In this document: piece after piece, positions 32,690-44,940 of the stretch | How the letters are laid out: each line of letters starts with the position of its first letter | Numbering within the stretch: the first letter of the stretch is position 1 | Assembly (NCBI RefSeq): GCF_963583255.1 | Contig: NC_084814.1 | Location: 17,407,464 to 17,471,463 of the forward strand | Direction of reading: 5' to 3' | Length of the DNA: 64,000 nt | DNA from: Pyrus communis | Taxonomy: Eukaryota; Streptophyta; Magnoliopsida; Rosales; Rosaceae | The notes under the pieces: model-generated | What the model saw: the letters and a program-made list of their open reading frames with translations, nothing else | What the model was told of the DNA's origin: nothing | Database searches by the model: none | Position numbers and translations under genes: made by a program

Positions 32690-34762
32690 ATGGCTGTCCG
32701 TAGCCCGTCCCGTCCCTCATCTGCTCATCCTCCCCTCCACTGCACCTACTGCAATTTTGATTATCATACCCGATACACCTACCATAAACTTCATGGCTAT
32801 CCCGTTGGCCATCCCCTCCATGGCCAATCGTGGCGACCACCGCGCCGTGCCACTGCTTCCAGTTCTTCCCGCAGCCATGCACCTTCCAGTCCTCCCCGGC
32901 AGCCACAGTTTTCTGCTTCCCGGCCCCATAATTTCACCCAGGCCCATCACGTGCAAGGCACCCAGGCCCCCGCCTCCTCTTCTACTCCAGCGACCCACCA
33001 AGTGCACGGGGCCCAGCCCACTTTGCATGACTTGCAGCTTGCCATGCCTGACCTCTCTGCCGAGCAGCACTCCCGTGTTCTAGCTGCTCTACGTGACACC
33101 ACCACCCCTCCTCAGGCCAATGCCGTTCTCACTACTGATTTTGCCCAAGGTTTGTTACCTGTCACCTCTTGTCATGGTCAATGGATTCTTGACAGTGGTG
33201 CTACGGATCATATTACTTCTTCCGCTTCATGTTTGGTTAATCGTTCTCCTTCACATTTGCTGCCTGTTTCTTTGCCTAGTGGTGCTTCCGCTCCCATTAC
33301 TTTTACCGGCACTCTTCCTTTAAATTCATCAGTTACTTTGAAGGATGTTTTATGTGTCCCTAATTTCCGAGTGAACCTTTTATCGGTTGGTAAACTTACA
33401 GATGGATTATCGTGTTCCATAACCTTCTTTCCTTCTTGGTGTGTTTTGCAGGACTTAGTTTCGAAGGCGATGATTGGTGTGGGTAAGCGACGTGGCGATC
33501 TGTATTACCTTGTGGCCCTTACCTCTTCTCTCCCCACCCGTCAACCTCTCTGCAACATCATTACCATCCCCTCCTCCCTCTGGCATAGGCGTCTTGGTCA
33601 CCCCTCCTCCACTCGTTTGCAAGCTTTAGCATCTAGCTCTCTTAATTGTACTTTTAATTCTAGTCATATTTGTGATGTTTGTCCGTTGGCAAAACAAACT
33701 CGTCAACCTTTTCTTTTGAGTTCAATTTCATCAACTTTCCCTTATGCTTTAATTCATTGTGATATTTTGGGCCCGAATCGTCAATCTTCTCTTTCTGGTG
33801 CTCATTATTTCTTAACCATTGTGGATGATTTTTCTCGCTTTACGTGGGTCTTCCTCATGAAACATAAATCCGACACTCAACAATTAATTAAGGATTTTTT
33901 TGCTTATGTCACTACCCAATTCCGCACTACCATCCAATGCATTCGTACTGACAATGGTGGTGAATTTTTATCTCTTCGTAGTTTTTTCTTTGATCATGGG
34001 GTGCTTTTACAAACTTCTTGTGTTTATACCCCCCAACAAAATGGCGTTGTTGAAAGAAAACATCGTCATCTTCTTGAAACCGCTCGCGCCCTTCGTTTTC
34101 AATCCCATCTTCCTATCAAGTTTTGGGGGGAATGTGTTCTTACCGCTACTTATCTCATCAATCGTCTCCCTACCCGTCTTCTCCATCATAAATCCCCATT
34201 TGAGGTTCTCTTTTCGAAAACCCCATCTTATGACCACTTCTGCGTCTTTGGTTGTTTGGCATATGCCACCTCTGTCACTCCCACCGCCAAATTTTCCCCT
34301 CGGGCTCATCGTTGCATTTTTCTCGGTTATCCTCATGGACAAAAGGCCTATACCCTTTACGATCTCGACAATCACCGCATTTTCACTAGTCGAGACGTCA
34401 TCTTTCACGAAACTACTTTCCCTTATGCCGTTTCTCACCCTCCTATCCCATCCTCTTCGCCTACCCTACCCATCTCACCCCCTCTGGACTTTACATATAA
34501 CCCACCACTTCCTGCCCCGACGCCTCACCCTCCTCCACCTTCCTCCCCTTCCACGCCTCCCACAGATTCCCTTGCTGCCCCATTACCCGTTCCTCCCCAT
34601 GCCCCTGCCCTCTCGGCATCCCCTCCTTCCCCCCCCCCCCCCCCCGGCTACTTCCTTACCTTTCACCCTTTTACCCACGGACATCCCTACCCCCCCCACT
34701 ACCTACCAATCCTCCCCTTCCCCGCACCTCTTCCCGTGCCCATAAACCTCCATCCTATTTAA
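32690..34762 (+). pseudogene. copia gag remnant, protease and integrase
   Basis: This is a 690-codon frame. The start keeps only the end of Gag (CTYCNFDYHTRYTYHKLHGYP, a CCHC-like knuckle). Then come protease (WILDSGATDHITSS), GAG-pre-integrase (LWHRRLGHPSSTRL) and integrase: zinc ligands in CDVCPLAKQTR, core HCDILGP, VDDFSRFTWVFL, TDNGGEF, and NGVVERKHRHLLETAR with the catalytic Glu. A Pro/Ser-rich linker follows. The frame is lost in this linker, most simply at a run of 17 C (34629-34645), after which the true continuation (RAHKPPSYLKDYVC) is in another frame. The homopolymer could be a genuine slippage mutation or a sequencing error. Confidence 0.85.
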
Positions 34763-34764
34763 AA

Positions 34765-36450
34765 GACTACGTTTGCTCGCAGGTGATCCTGCCATCCCAC
34801 CCATCTTCGACTTCGCAACCCGGTTCTACACAAGGTACGCGATATCCACTTTGTAATTTTCTCTCTTATCACCGTTACTCTCCCAGGCATTTTTCTTACA
34901 TTAACTCTGTCAGTCGGACTGTGGAGCCTTCCTCCTTTGTCGAGGCTGCCACTGACCTCAATTGGCAACGTGCTATGACTGAGGAGCTTCAAGCTTTACA
35001 TGCTAATGGTACTTGGACTTTAACTTCCTTGCCCCCTGGCAAAATTCTCATTGGTTGTAAGTGGGTGTACAAACTCAAGCACAATTCCGACGGCTCTATT
35101 GACCGCTACAAAGCTCGTTTGGTTGCTAAAGGTTTCACTCAGGCTGAAGGTATTGATTATCATGACACTTTTTCTCCTACTGCTAAGATGAATACGGTGC
35201 GTTGTCTTCTTGCTCTTGCTGCTAGTCAGTCTTGGTCTCTTCATCAGCTTGATGTTAATAATGCTTTCTTACATGGTGACTTACATGAAGAAATCTATAT
35301 GTCTCCTCCTCCTGGTCTTCGGCGACAGGGGGAGAATCTTGTGTGTCGCCTTCACAAGTCACTTTATGGTCTTAAGCAGGCTTCTCGCCAATGGTTTGCC
35401 AAATTCACTAGTGCCATCATTTCTGCCGGTTTTCAACAATCCAAAGCTGACTATTCATTGTTCACTAAAAAGTCTGGTATTTCTTTCACAGCTTTGCTCA
35501 TTTATGTGGATGATATTGTGATTACAGGCAATGATGTTAGTGCCATTAGTTCTCTGAAGTCTTTTCTCCGTGATCATTTTCGGATAAAAAACCTTGGTGA
35601 TTTAAAATATTTTTTGGGTATTGAGGTTTCTCGTTCCAAACAAGGGATTTATATTTCTCAACGCAAGTATGCATTAGAGATTCTCAAGGACTATGGTTTT
35701 TTGGGAGCACGACCCATTGCTTTTCCTATGGATGACACAAAATTATCTGATAAAGGAGAACTTCTCAAGGATCCTGAAAAGTATCGACGATTAGTAGGTC
35801 GGTTAATATATCTCACTATCACTCGGCCGGATATCACCTATTCTGTGCATGTTCTAAGCCGTTTTATGCACGAGCCAAGGATATCTCATATGGATGCTGC
35901 GCTTCGTATTGTTCGTTATTTGAAGGCTACTCCAGGTCAAGGTTTATTATTTCATTCTGACAACCAGACCAAGTTAACTACGTTTTGTGATTCTGATTGG
36001 GCAGGTTGCCCTATCACTCGCCGTTCGACTACTGGGTATTGTGTATTCTTGGGCGGTTCTTTGATTTCTTGGCGGACGAAACGACAGAAAACCGTTTCGC
36101 TCTCTTCAGCATAGGCGGAATATAGGGCCATGGCAGGTGCTTGTTGCGAGATAGTTTGGCTTCGTTTTTTGTTGAAGGATTTGAACATTCCTTTGGATGG
36201 TCCTTCCATTTTATTTTGTGATAATCAAGCAGCGTTACATATAGCTGCCAATCCTGTTTTTCATGAACGAACTCGTCACATTGAGATGGATTGTCACTTT
36301 ATACGAGATAAGATTGTAGATGGCACAATAGAGACCAAGCATGTGGGTACGGCACAACAGTTGGTAGACTTGTTTACCAAACCTCTTGGGAAAGAAAAGT
36401 TTTCGAGTATGTTACGCAAGTTGGGAGTTCTTGACATCCACTCTCAAACT
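34765..36450 (+). pseudogene. copia reverse transcriptase and RNase H, one in-frame TAG
   Basis: The region encodes NWQRAMTEELQAL, GCKWVYKLKHNSDGS, RYKARLVAKGFTQ, LHQLDVNNAFLHGDL, LYGLKQASRQWF, the catalytic LLIYVDDIVITG and a RNase H part (TTFCDSDWAGCPITRRSTTG, KTVSLSSA). A TAG at 36112-36114 replaces the first Glu of the usual SSAEAEYRA. Reading continues in the same frame through [16 protein letters not shown] and [20 protein letters not shown] to a stop after SQT near 36450. Apart from the TAG the pol C-terminus is complete. Confidence 0.9.
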
Positions 36451-36460
36451 TGAGGGGGAG
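36449..36460 (+). other. Polypurine tract of the copia element
   Basis: TTGAGGGGGAG lies immediately before the 3' LTR and is the expected plus-strand primer site. Confidence 0.8.
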
Positions 36461-36867
36461 TGTTAGACAAATAAGGAATATGGTTGGAGTCCTTGTGTAA
36501 TTGTATATAATATTATTATTGGAAGAATAAGCCGTCCTACAGCCGTCAAGCCGTCCTACAGCCGTCAAGCCGTCCTACAGCCGTCCTACCTTGTCCTACC
36601 TACACACTAGCCGTCCTACAGCCGTCCTACCTTGTCCTACCTACACACTAGGACGGCTACCTTGTCCTCTACAGCCGTCCTACCTTGTCCTACCTACACA
36701 CTAGGACGGCTACCTTGTCCTACCTACACATTTGTATCATGTATATATATCCTTGTAATCTTGTAGAGAAAAATTAATGAGAAAAAGCATTCTCTTCCAT
36801 ATTTTCCACAAAGCATTCTCTTCTCTTCCATATTTTCCACAAAGCATTCTCTTCCATATTTTCTACA
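36461..36867 (+). repeat. 3' LTR of the copia element
   Basis: The LTR is 407 bp and nearly identical to the 5' LTR outside the CCGTCCTA minisatellite. It ends TTTTCTACA followed by the AAAAG duplication. Confidence 0.95.
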
Positions 36868-36872
36868 AAAAG

Positions 36873-37743
36873 CTTTCTGAAACAATAAACATTTGCACTT
36901 TTTCTCTTCGACTACAGGGCTTGATAACATGCAAGTCCCTATTTCACAGAGAGAGTTAGAGGAGGAGGCGAAGGAGTTTGGGTCTGCTAGCTTCGAGGAG
37001 GAAATAAATGAAGTATAGAAGAACCATACGATTAAAAACCCCAAATTTCAAACAAAATCCAAAACCATAGAATTCAAATGCCCAAATTAAAAACGAATGG
37101 AAGCCACAAACAGACTTTACCGCATCAAGATTACCAGATGAAGACAAGAATATTACCTTAATGAAGAGAGAAGTAGAAGGAAGCAGAGGTGGCTGTATTG
37201 ATTATCGAATGCAGAGGATGTTGTCAAACGCAAAAAGAAAATGGAAGGCTGGAGTCTGGATGTAGTGTGAAGGTAAGGGGGAGAAAGTGAAAGAGTGGAG
37301 GTCGAGAGAGATTTGTCATTTTGAATGAACAGCTAAGATTAATTCTCAACTAATCCAACGACTTACAATATCTAAAACTATTTATATTTTAACTTCGGTT
37401 CGGTTTGGGATTACCAAAAAAATCAGATTGTGAGTCTGAATCTTGTACCGAAAAGGTTAGGATCGGTACCAAAATTTTCAAGATTTTCGGTTTGAAATAT
37501 TTTTTATTCAGTTTCAAGATTTTTTTGGTACGATTCGGGATGTTCGATATTTTTTTCCTCCCCTAGTTTAAAACAAGAAAAACATATTAAGATAGCTCAA
37601 CTTATTATAAAACTACAATTTACACTTAAAAAACTCCAAGTACTAGAGCTACACAAAAACAAGAAACACAAATACTACCACTTGTATACCTAAATTTGCA
37701 AAAATTAATCTAAAACCAAGGTTTCCCAGATCAAATCCTCTTT
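36873..37743. other. Continuation of the hAT-like repeat and 3' flank of the ERF gene
   Basis: Sequence from 36873 probably resumes the repeat interrupted by the copia insertion. 37568-37743 is the 3' flank of the minus-strand ERF gene. No gene is supported. Confidence 0.4.
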
Positions 37744-38727
37744 CTAATTAGCAAGAACTTCCCAAATCAACTCAGGATCAAATGAAGGCATTCCTGCAAG
37801 TGAACACCCTTCAAATTCCGACTCTTCTCCCATTCCCAACTCCGCCATCCCCATTTGAAACTCTGTTGAAACAGACGGCGGTGAGTTCTTCTCACTCCTC
37901 CAAACCCCGTCCTCAGACACGGTCGGCGTCGGGGTTAATGACGCCATTTCGTGGCCAAAACCGTCGCCAAAGACCAAAGGCGACGACGAGGACAACGGAG
38001 AGAATTCCACCTTCACAACCTTCCCATTCTCACTGAAACTCCTATCACCGCCACCAACTGAAGAACTGCTCTTCTTCACATTCTTCTTGGCTCTGTCCCT
38101 CTTCACCTTCTGAATAATCGCTTGGATTTTCGCATCCACGGAGTTTTTCACGGCGTTCAGTCTAGAACCGTCGCCGAAACCCAACTTGCTCGGGTCCGTA
38201 AAATTTGGGAAGTTCAACCTCGCGTACTCACCGCGGAGCTTATAGGCCGCCCTGTCGTACGCATAGGCGGCGGCTTCCGCAGTGTCGTAGGTGCCGAGCC
38301 AGACCCTCACTCTGTTCTGAGGGAGTCTGATCTCGGCTACCCATTTGCCCCAATGTCTCTGCCGTACTCCCCTATAGAGCTTCTTCTTGTATGGAGCCAT
38401 GTAAGTGGTCGAAGAACAAGCCGAGCTCTGCAATGGGTTCGTCTCAAAAGAGCGCGAAACCGTGGCGTTTGCGTTTGCTCGGCTTTCATCGCAGAACTTC
38501 TGGAGAAGGTCTCTTTGGCGGAGGTAAACTGATGAGCCCAGCGGCTCGGATACAGAACTGCCGCTGCTGGTGGTTGTTACGGCGGTGGTGAGTGTTTGTG
38601 GGCAGTGAGAAAAAATCGAGTCCAGGGTGTTTGTGGAGCTTGTTAGTATGATATTTGAGAGAGAAGATCCGATGTCAATGGCGTCTGTGAACCCAAAAGC
38701 AAGATTGTTTTCTTGCATTGTGTCCAT
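37744..38727 (-). CDS. ERF061: AP2/ERF transcription factor, ERF061-like
   Basis: This is an intronless gene of 327 codons starting [12 protein letters not shown]. Residues ~118-174 are a single AP2/ERF DNA-binding domain: [39 protein letters not shown] and [15 protein letters not shown]. Single-AP2 proteins of this kind bind GCC-box or DRE elements in the nucleus. Ser/Thr-rich stretches precede the domain. A Lys/Arg-rich segment follows ([12 protein letters not shown], a possible nuclear localisation signal), and an acidic C-terminus ends [12 protein letters not shown] and could be an activation domain. The [12 protein letters not shown] ending fits the DREB A-6 group; ERF061 is the best guess within it, recalled rather than searched. 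A TATA box lies about 320 bp upstream of the ATG. Confidence 0.9.
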   Translation of the reverse strand: MDTMQENNLAFGFTDAIDIGSSLSNIILTSSTNTLDSIFSHCPQTLTTAVTTTSSGSSVSEPLGSSVYLRQRDLLQKFCDESRANANATVSRSFETNPLQSSACSSTTYMAPYKKKLYRGVRQRHWGKWVAEIRLPQNRVRVWLGTYDTAEAAAYAYDRAAYKLRGEYARLNFPNFTDPSKLGFGDGSRLNAVKNSVDAKIQAIIQKVKRDRAKKNVKKSSSSVGGGDRSFSENGKVVKVEFSPLSSSSPLVFGDGFGHEMASLTPTPTVSEDGVWRSEKNSPPSVSTEFQMGMAELGMGEESEFEGCSLAGMPSFDPELIWEVLAN

Positions 38728-39045
38728 GATTTTCTGGGGAAAAAAAAAAAAGCAAAATTGAAACAGACTGTTCTGAAATATTATCAGTGTGTAGGAAAAC
38801 AGGGTACCAAAAAGAAGTCCCTTTTCCCAAAAATTCAGAACAAAAACTGAAAATTTTCAGATGGAAAAACAAAGAAAATGAAGGAGAAGAAGTGAGTGAT
38901 GATCCGAGAAAAAAACATATGGATCGGAAAATATCAAAGATCAGAGCTCAAGTTAAAACTTAAAAGAAAGGGGGAAGCTTTTTATTCTCTGAAGTTTTGG
39001 AGCAAGATTTGTGGAATTACTATGCTGAAAGGGTGGATGGTGTTG

Positions 39046-39055
39046 CTATTTATAG
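39046..39055 (-). promoter_or_regulatory. TATA box of the ERF gene
   Basis: CTATAAATAG on the minus strand, about 320 bp upstream of the ATG, suggests a leader of roughly 290 nt. Assignment is by sequence and position only. Confidence 0.5.
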
Positions 39056-39059
39056 CTGC

Positions 39060-41937
39060 AGTGTATTGGTTGGATTTTTAACATCTACCTCTGTCCACGA
39101 TCCAAAATTCTACATCGTTACTCTCAACCCATTTTTTAATATGACTATATTGCCCTTTGGTGTGGAAAATGAGCCAAATTTGTGTTTAGATTTTTTATTT
39201 ATTTTCTTTCTTTAACTTTTGGTTTAATTCGTATGTTGAGTTGAAGAATAAGAGCTTTTTTGTTAATTTCATTACTTTCATTTCCTTTTACAATCACAAA
39301 ATTACGTAACGACTGTTGATTTTTAATTGTCTCGTTCTTTAACAACTTAAGCTTCTGAGATTTAGCAATAATCTAATACTGTATCAGTTATCGTGAAGTT
39401 GAAAATTTGCAAGTGACTGAGGGTGTTAACTTGATCCTCATTAGTTAAAGCTTATGCACTCTCAAATTTATGTTTGAGTATGTCTAGCTTGCAATTCAGT
39501 TGGCTCAACCCTTAACATATTAAACTTTTGGGATTCAACAATTGTTAGAAATTATATTAAAAAGTTATTAACACGAAATATGAGGTTGTCAGCTTATTCG
39601 GGAAGAAGTGTGTTAACTTAATTTACATGAGTATAACCCTCACATGGATGAGTCATTACATCATAACCAATTATCATCGAGTTTTAGTTGCATTGAAATT
39701 GCTTAGGAAGGAATGAAAATTGAAAAGACAAATGGAAGGCTCTCAACCGCACAAAGTGCAAAATAATTATGGAAATGAAGAAGGGATAAAGGGTGACATT
39801 GTAATTGCATAAGGATCTGGAAGCCCCAAAAGGTGTAATTCAACTGTATATGCAAGCAAATCCAATGTTGTGTTCATTGTTTGTGAATGTGAATCAATCG
39901 TGTAAGATTTTTGGTTTCACTCGCTCACTCCGTGTGGTCGGCGGTCCCCTCTGTCTGTCCGATCAAAAGCTACTTTGTCGATTTATTTTACAGATAGAGA
40001 GAGTCAGCTCTTCTGTTACAGTCCACACCTTCAATAACTCTTCTCTGCCACGCGTCTTCCCTCTTCTCCCTTCCAGTCCAACTGCACAGATATTTTGCCT
40101 TGTCATCTAAAGTTCAATCATATCTGTGAATATTCGCAGCTTTATCGGCTAGCCATGATTTGTAAGGCATCTTGCCATCTTACATTAAGCAATTATTAGG
40201 GTTTGTAGTTTGATCCCATTTCCTTCAAACTAGCGTGCGCGCCGGAAGGACTTACTTAGTTGTGGAGTCAGGATTTTAATTTAGAAAAAGCTCAAAAGTC
40301 TCAAATCTTAACACTTTCTTAATCTTACAAATTTATTATGTCGTGTAGTGAGCAACTGTCCAATGTTGTGTGGGTCTATTATGGAATCGTCATCATCTTC
40401 CTCTTCTTTAGACCTAAACCCTAAATCTCTTTGAGTTTATTCCTCCCTCCCTCATTCTCAGAACTCACAAGCAACGAATTGCTTAAACTTCATAAGAGTC
40501 ACCAACCTTAAATCAAACACGATGAAATAAATTAAAAAATGTCAGACTTGGATTGGGACCATGTGCCTGCAAAAAACCTTGAAATCATAAGTATAATACT
40601 AAACTTTTCTGCATGAGAAAAAAATGTCAAATTGGGCCTTATGAGACCATCGTGATCCCTTCATGACTTCGCCGCTAGACTTACCTACACTTTGAAATAC
40701 CTACTAAAATATTACGGACCGTTAATACCGCGTTTCTATATGTGAGGAAGTTTGATCCATTTTCTAAGCTTTCTAACATTAAGTATTACAGTTTGGAGTT
40801 TTATCCATTCGATCATCACTTCAAACAAATAGTTGTACATGTATGTGGAGATACCACGTGATACCACTTGACGTTTTGGATTAATAGTACGATTATGTCA
40901 AGTAGGGAAGTTTGATCTGATTTCTAAGCTTCTAACAATAGCAATAATTAGGGTTGGAATTTGATCCATTCATGTCGAACAAGTTGTGCATGTGGGGAAG
41001 TCTCTCGTGCAAGTGTGCCAAATTCCTTGGCTTCTAGGGAATATATTTATATATTAGTTTTACGAATAATCACGTCAAAATTATTATCAATTGTTAATGT
41101 ATGTGAAATTTATAGTAAAGTTTGCATGTGTCAAATATTTATATTATTAGCATACACGTGAGCCAATGTCCTTAGAATTTTCCGTTGAAAATATCCAAAT
41201 ATTTACCTCCTCGTTATCTATTTTTGATTAGATATTGAATAATAATGGGTTACTATAATAAGCGGTAAGGTCTATTTCATTACATTTTCTCACATGATTA
41301 GTTTAATCTACCCTGATGTGGATTCCTAACTACATATTCTCTGTGTACATGAAGTGAAGGTTTTGTGCTCTGTGAAAAATTATACTTATCCTAATTTGGG
41401 AAAGGTATGTTTGCAAAGAGCTTCTCAATAGTACCCAAAGAATTCCATTGGGATAGGAAGGATTTTAGTGTGCTTGGAATATAGATACATATGTCATATG
41501 TTATTGTACAAATGGAGCAACACTTGAAATAAATTTTTTATCTCCACTTGTATAATAACATATAATTTACAATCCCGTATTCCGGACACATAGAAAAATT
41601 TCTCTCTGGAATAGAATGTAAGATTGCTACAGAATTTTCTTGTGAATGTCACATCAATATTCAATAGTATTATATATATTATGATCATTAGGGCATGAAA
41701 TAAATACGAAAATAAAGTACCATGAGATTGAGAACTTGAATAATGGTTGAACCTTTTTATTTTAATTGCCAACCATTGATACTATCAGTGTCTTAATCAA
41801 CAAAATTATGTTCAAATTCTATTGGTTCTTAAAAGTTGTAATATCAATTGAGATTTTCTTAAAACACAGTAAATGATTGAAGAACTTCAGTGGTAATTTC
41901 TGAATTGACAGATAAAATCAAGGGTTAAAAAATAAAG
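39060..41937. other. Intergenic region upstream of the ERF gene, no gene recognised
   Basis: The stretch is AT-rich and contains the repeated block GAAGTTTGATCYRATTTCTAAGC at about 40747 and 40907 with related segments nearby, indicating an old tandem or dispersed repeat. Short ORFs are not supported as genes. Confidence 0.4.
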
Positions 41938-42313
41938 GTTTTTTAGTCAAAATAGTCTCTGAAATTGGCATAACTCTTCATTTTGGTCTCTAAGATTTAA
42001 AATAGATAGAACTGGTCCCTGAGTTTATCATTTCAATCATTTTGGTCATCATGTAAAAAATCTCTATTAAATTAAGAAAAATGACAAAAATACCTCTAAT
42101 TTTGTCAAATCATTTCGGGCCCATTGTTTATCAAATTAAGGGTTCTTTTTTTTTTTTTGTTATTTTTTCCTTTTTTATCAGAGATTTTTCATGGAATGAT
42201 CAAAATGATTGATTGTGAATAAACTCAGGGATTACTTTTATTGATATCAAATTTTATAGATCAAAGTGAAGAGTTATATCAATCTCAAAGACCATTTTGG
42301 CTAAAAAGTCAAA
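41938..42313. mobile_element. Foldback MITE-like element, ~375 bp
   Basis: TTTTTTAGTCAAAATAGTCT at the left pairs with the inverted TTTTTAGCCAAAATGGTCT at the right. Pairing continues for about 100 bp (CATAACTCTTCATTTTGGTC against the inverted TGATATAACTCTTCACTTTG; CCCTGAGTTTATC against GAATAAACTCAGGG). No coding capacity was found. Confidence 0.75.
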
Positions 42314-42763
42314 AATAAATGTTGGAAGGTAGCTATAAATTGTAGAGGGAAACTTGTGGTGCAATTGAAAGTCTACAGAATCCACTCAGAGATTGGGTGG
42401 TCTTGTAAGTAAACCTAACATTTCCATATACCTTTTCAATTACTTGTATTCTCAATCAACCCTAATGGGAATCTATATGTGACATTGCAAATTGAATTGA
42501 TGTTGCATATGAATTATACGTTGTTTCACAAATTTGTACAAACTTTTTTATTTGAGTAGCCCATAGGGGTTAGGAACTGCAACATGGAAGAAGATAACTC
42601 ATTTGCTTCTCTCCATGTCATGCCCATAGCAAATTAAAGGGAAAGAAAAGTAGGTCATGTGTCTTTTAATTGACTTAATGGCCACAAGTACATAATACAA
42701 TGGGTTTCCTTAGCAATGAATTTCACTTTCAAAATATGTGTGGTTATAATCTTTCGTCGTATA

Positions 42764-42915
42764 AGGTTCACACCAAGTTTCAAATGCATAAACAGCTAAT
42801 AATTAATTAATAGCGCAATTTTTTCATTAAAACTAAGACAGGTTCACACCAAGTTTCAAATGCATAAACGGCTAATAATTAATTAATAGCGCAATTTTTT
42901 CATTAAAACTAAGAC
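42764..42915. repeat. Two-copy tandem duplication, 76-bp unit
   Basis: The unit AGGTTCACACCAAGTTTCAA ... CATTAAAACTAAGAC occurs at 42764-42839 and again at 42840-42915 with one visible difference (AACAGC versus AACGGC). It looks recent. Confidence 0.9.
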
Positions 42916-44940
42916 AGAAAACAGACAAGTGCTAACATAATCGAAATCATTTGGTTTGGTGAAAACTAGCTTTTACTTCTCAAAAAACATACGAAAATTT
43001 GATTTTATGAACCGACAATTGTAAATTAAAAATGACAAGAATTGTAAGATAAAAAAGAGAAATAATGCATGCTAACTAGTGATCGAGAAAGGCATCACGT
43101 GTAAGCATGCAATATCACTCACACAAACAAAGCCAAAACTAAAATATGAGTCATCTTCTACACCAATAATTAACCACTGATTGAATGATTTCTTAGACCA
43201 ATTTTCCAAACTTCCGAAGGGACATCTTTGGAATAATAAGAAAAAGGTTGGCATATCATCACCCCATTACGGGACCAACCATAGTATGGTGGCATTGAAG
43301 ACGTAAAGGTGTTCTTGAAAAGGTGATGGGGGGTTGTCATTTTGAAGGACAAAGCTCGTGAAACGACAACACCTCCCATCTTCTTCATCGGCCCCCAAGA
43401 AAATAAAAAGTTTGTGCATTTGCATGTGAACGAAAACCTAACCGATCCTCACAAGTCAAATCCCAAATAGTGCTACTTGTAATTCTACTACGACTCCACC
43501 TTCACCCCAAAAAAGTTTACCTAGTTTTTTGGGTTATTAACCAAAAGAAGTTGTGGTTCATGTGGGGAAAACCTAACATGCATAACTCGTTGTATTGTAG
43601 GGATTGAATTTTGTGATCACAATTAAATGAGTTTTCATTTTTCATTCTTCCTTTCCATTCTAATGTCATTAACTCTTTACGGTGTTCTCCCTTCTTAGAG
43701 CTAGAAAATGCATTATCACGACAAGGTATGATCACAACAAGGTACGATCACACAGTCACACCATTTTCTAATTGTTTGGTATTTAGCTACTAGTTTTAAA
43801 TATATCATACTAAAATTATCATTTTTAAAGAATAGTGCTGGATCTTTTTCATCTTCGATGGTGCAGGGCTATATTTTTTCCTCTCAATATTTTATTATTT
43901 TTAGCATACTGAGAAATGTTGGAACCAAATTTGCGCACTGCCGTATGAGGTGGAAGATGCACAAATTCGTAGCCAAAGACAGAGGGCGGTCAAGGGCTCT
44001 TCGACGATTAAGTTAGTAAGCAATACCATGAGACTTAAGCGATAGGCAAGATAATAAGTGAATTATGTTACCAAAGATGAAAAATTAAAACCAAAAATTG
44101 AAAACCTTGAGTTTTCAAAATTTAGCGTTCAGGTTTCATTTTTATTTACAATTTAAAATTTTAAGCTAATTATCAAACAAGATTTTAATTTTTCAATTTA
44201 AAAAAAAAAATCAAAATCATAAGAAAATATATAAAAAAAAATAATTATCAAACAGTTCCTGAAGTCAATTTTGTCGACAGAGTTTTGACCTCGCTCAACA
44301 GAGGGGGGCATCTGAACGTGATTCAATGCCAACAACAAGGGCAATTGTATGACTTGAACATCAAAAAGTCGTATTTTGGCAGTATGCGGACTGGGTCGCA
44401 GGGCAATCTGCCGACGCCGACAATATCACAACTGTCTCCTGAGGCCGACACGTCCCACCGACGGCCGCACAATTCACTGGTCGACTGCTTTACATGCTAT
44501 GCTATCATTTCTCCATCGGCAAAAATAAAAATAAATAAAGACTCGGTCTCGTGAATCATAAGCGAATCATAAGCGAATCAACCACCACCACGACGCCGTT
44601 TCCTTCCCCGCCTACTCACGTACTTGCGTCAAAACTTTTATACTTGAGGTCAACGTGACGTCACATTAGGATTTTTTTGTTGGAATTTATTATTTATTTG
44701 TTGAATTTTGTTGGAATTTACATGAGGATGATTTAATGAGGACAAGGAAGAGAAATTTTGGTATCACTGATCCACATATTTTTGACACACTTATTATGAC
44801 GAGTTTAATAATCGATTCTAAAAATTCTTACTTAAGAGTAGATAAAAATATCACGATGATATTTAACACGTAGGTATAATATTATTTAGTAAATACCTGT
44901 GTTCAAAAAAAATATATTGATGTACTAAAAAAAAAAAAAA
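42916..44940. other. Intergenic region, no gene recognised
   Basis: Short ORFs at 43170-43388 (minus) and 44285-44554 (plus) lack recognisable motifs and are not called. The part 44270-44640 is less AT-rich and may be a decayed gene piece. Confidence 0.4.

Larger units (their letters stand above)
32218..36867 (+). mobile_element. Complete Ty1/copia retrotransposon, 4650 bp, with target duplication
   Basis: Two near-identical LTRs (32218-32618 and 36461-36867) start TGTTAGACAAATAAGG and end TTTTCTACA. A 5-bp duplication AAAAG flanks the element (32213-32217 and 36868-36872). Directly after the 5' LTR is a tRNA-Met type primer site TGGTATACAGAGC, which has one extra base against the usual TGGTATCAGAGC. 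Directly before the 3' LTR is the purine tract TTGAGGGGGAG. Gag is mostly missing. Protease, integrase, reverse transcriptase and RNase H are recognisable but carry a frameshift and a nonsense codon. Nearly identical LTRs indicate a recent insertion, and the LTRs differ mainly in internal repeat number. Confidence 0.95.
31556..37567. mobile_element. Possible hAT-like non-autonomous element hosting the copia insertion
   Basis: The outer ends are rich in the same words: GGGATACCGAACCGAAACCC at 31568 on the plus strand, and near 37550 and 37390 the inverted CTAGGGGAGGAAAAAAATAT with CCCAAACCGAACCGAAG. Such ends are common on plant hAT-type repeats. Removing the copia element leaves about 1.35 kb. 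No 8-bp target duplication was confirmed, so the unit is tentative. Confidence 0.35.

Noticed and set aside
39805..40110. Plus-strand 101-codon ORF between the ERF gene and downstream repeats
   Set aside because: No motif, no promoter or leader evidence and no coding-like composition throughout.
43170..43388. Minus-strand ORF starting MKKMGGVVVSRALSF
   Set aside because: It is only 72 codons, has no recognisable domain, no splice context and lies in AT-rich intergenic DNA.
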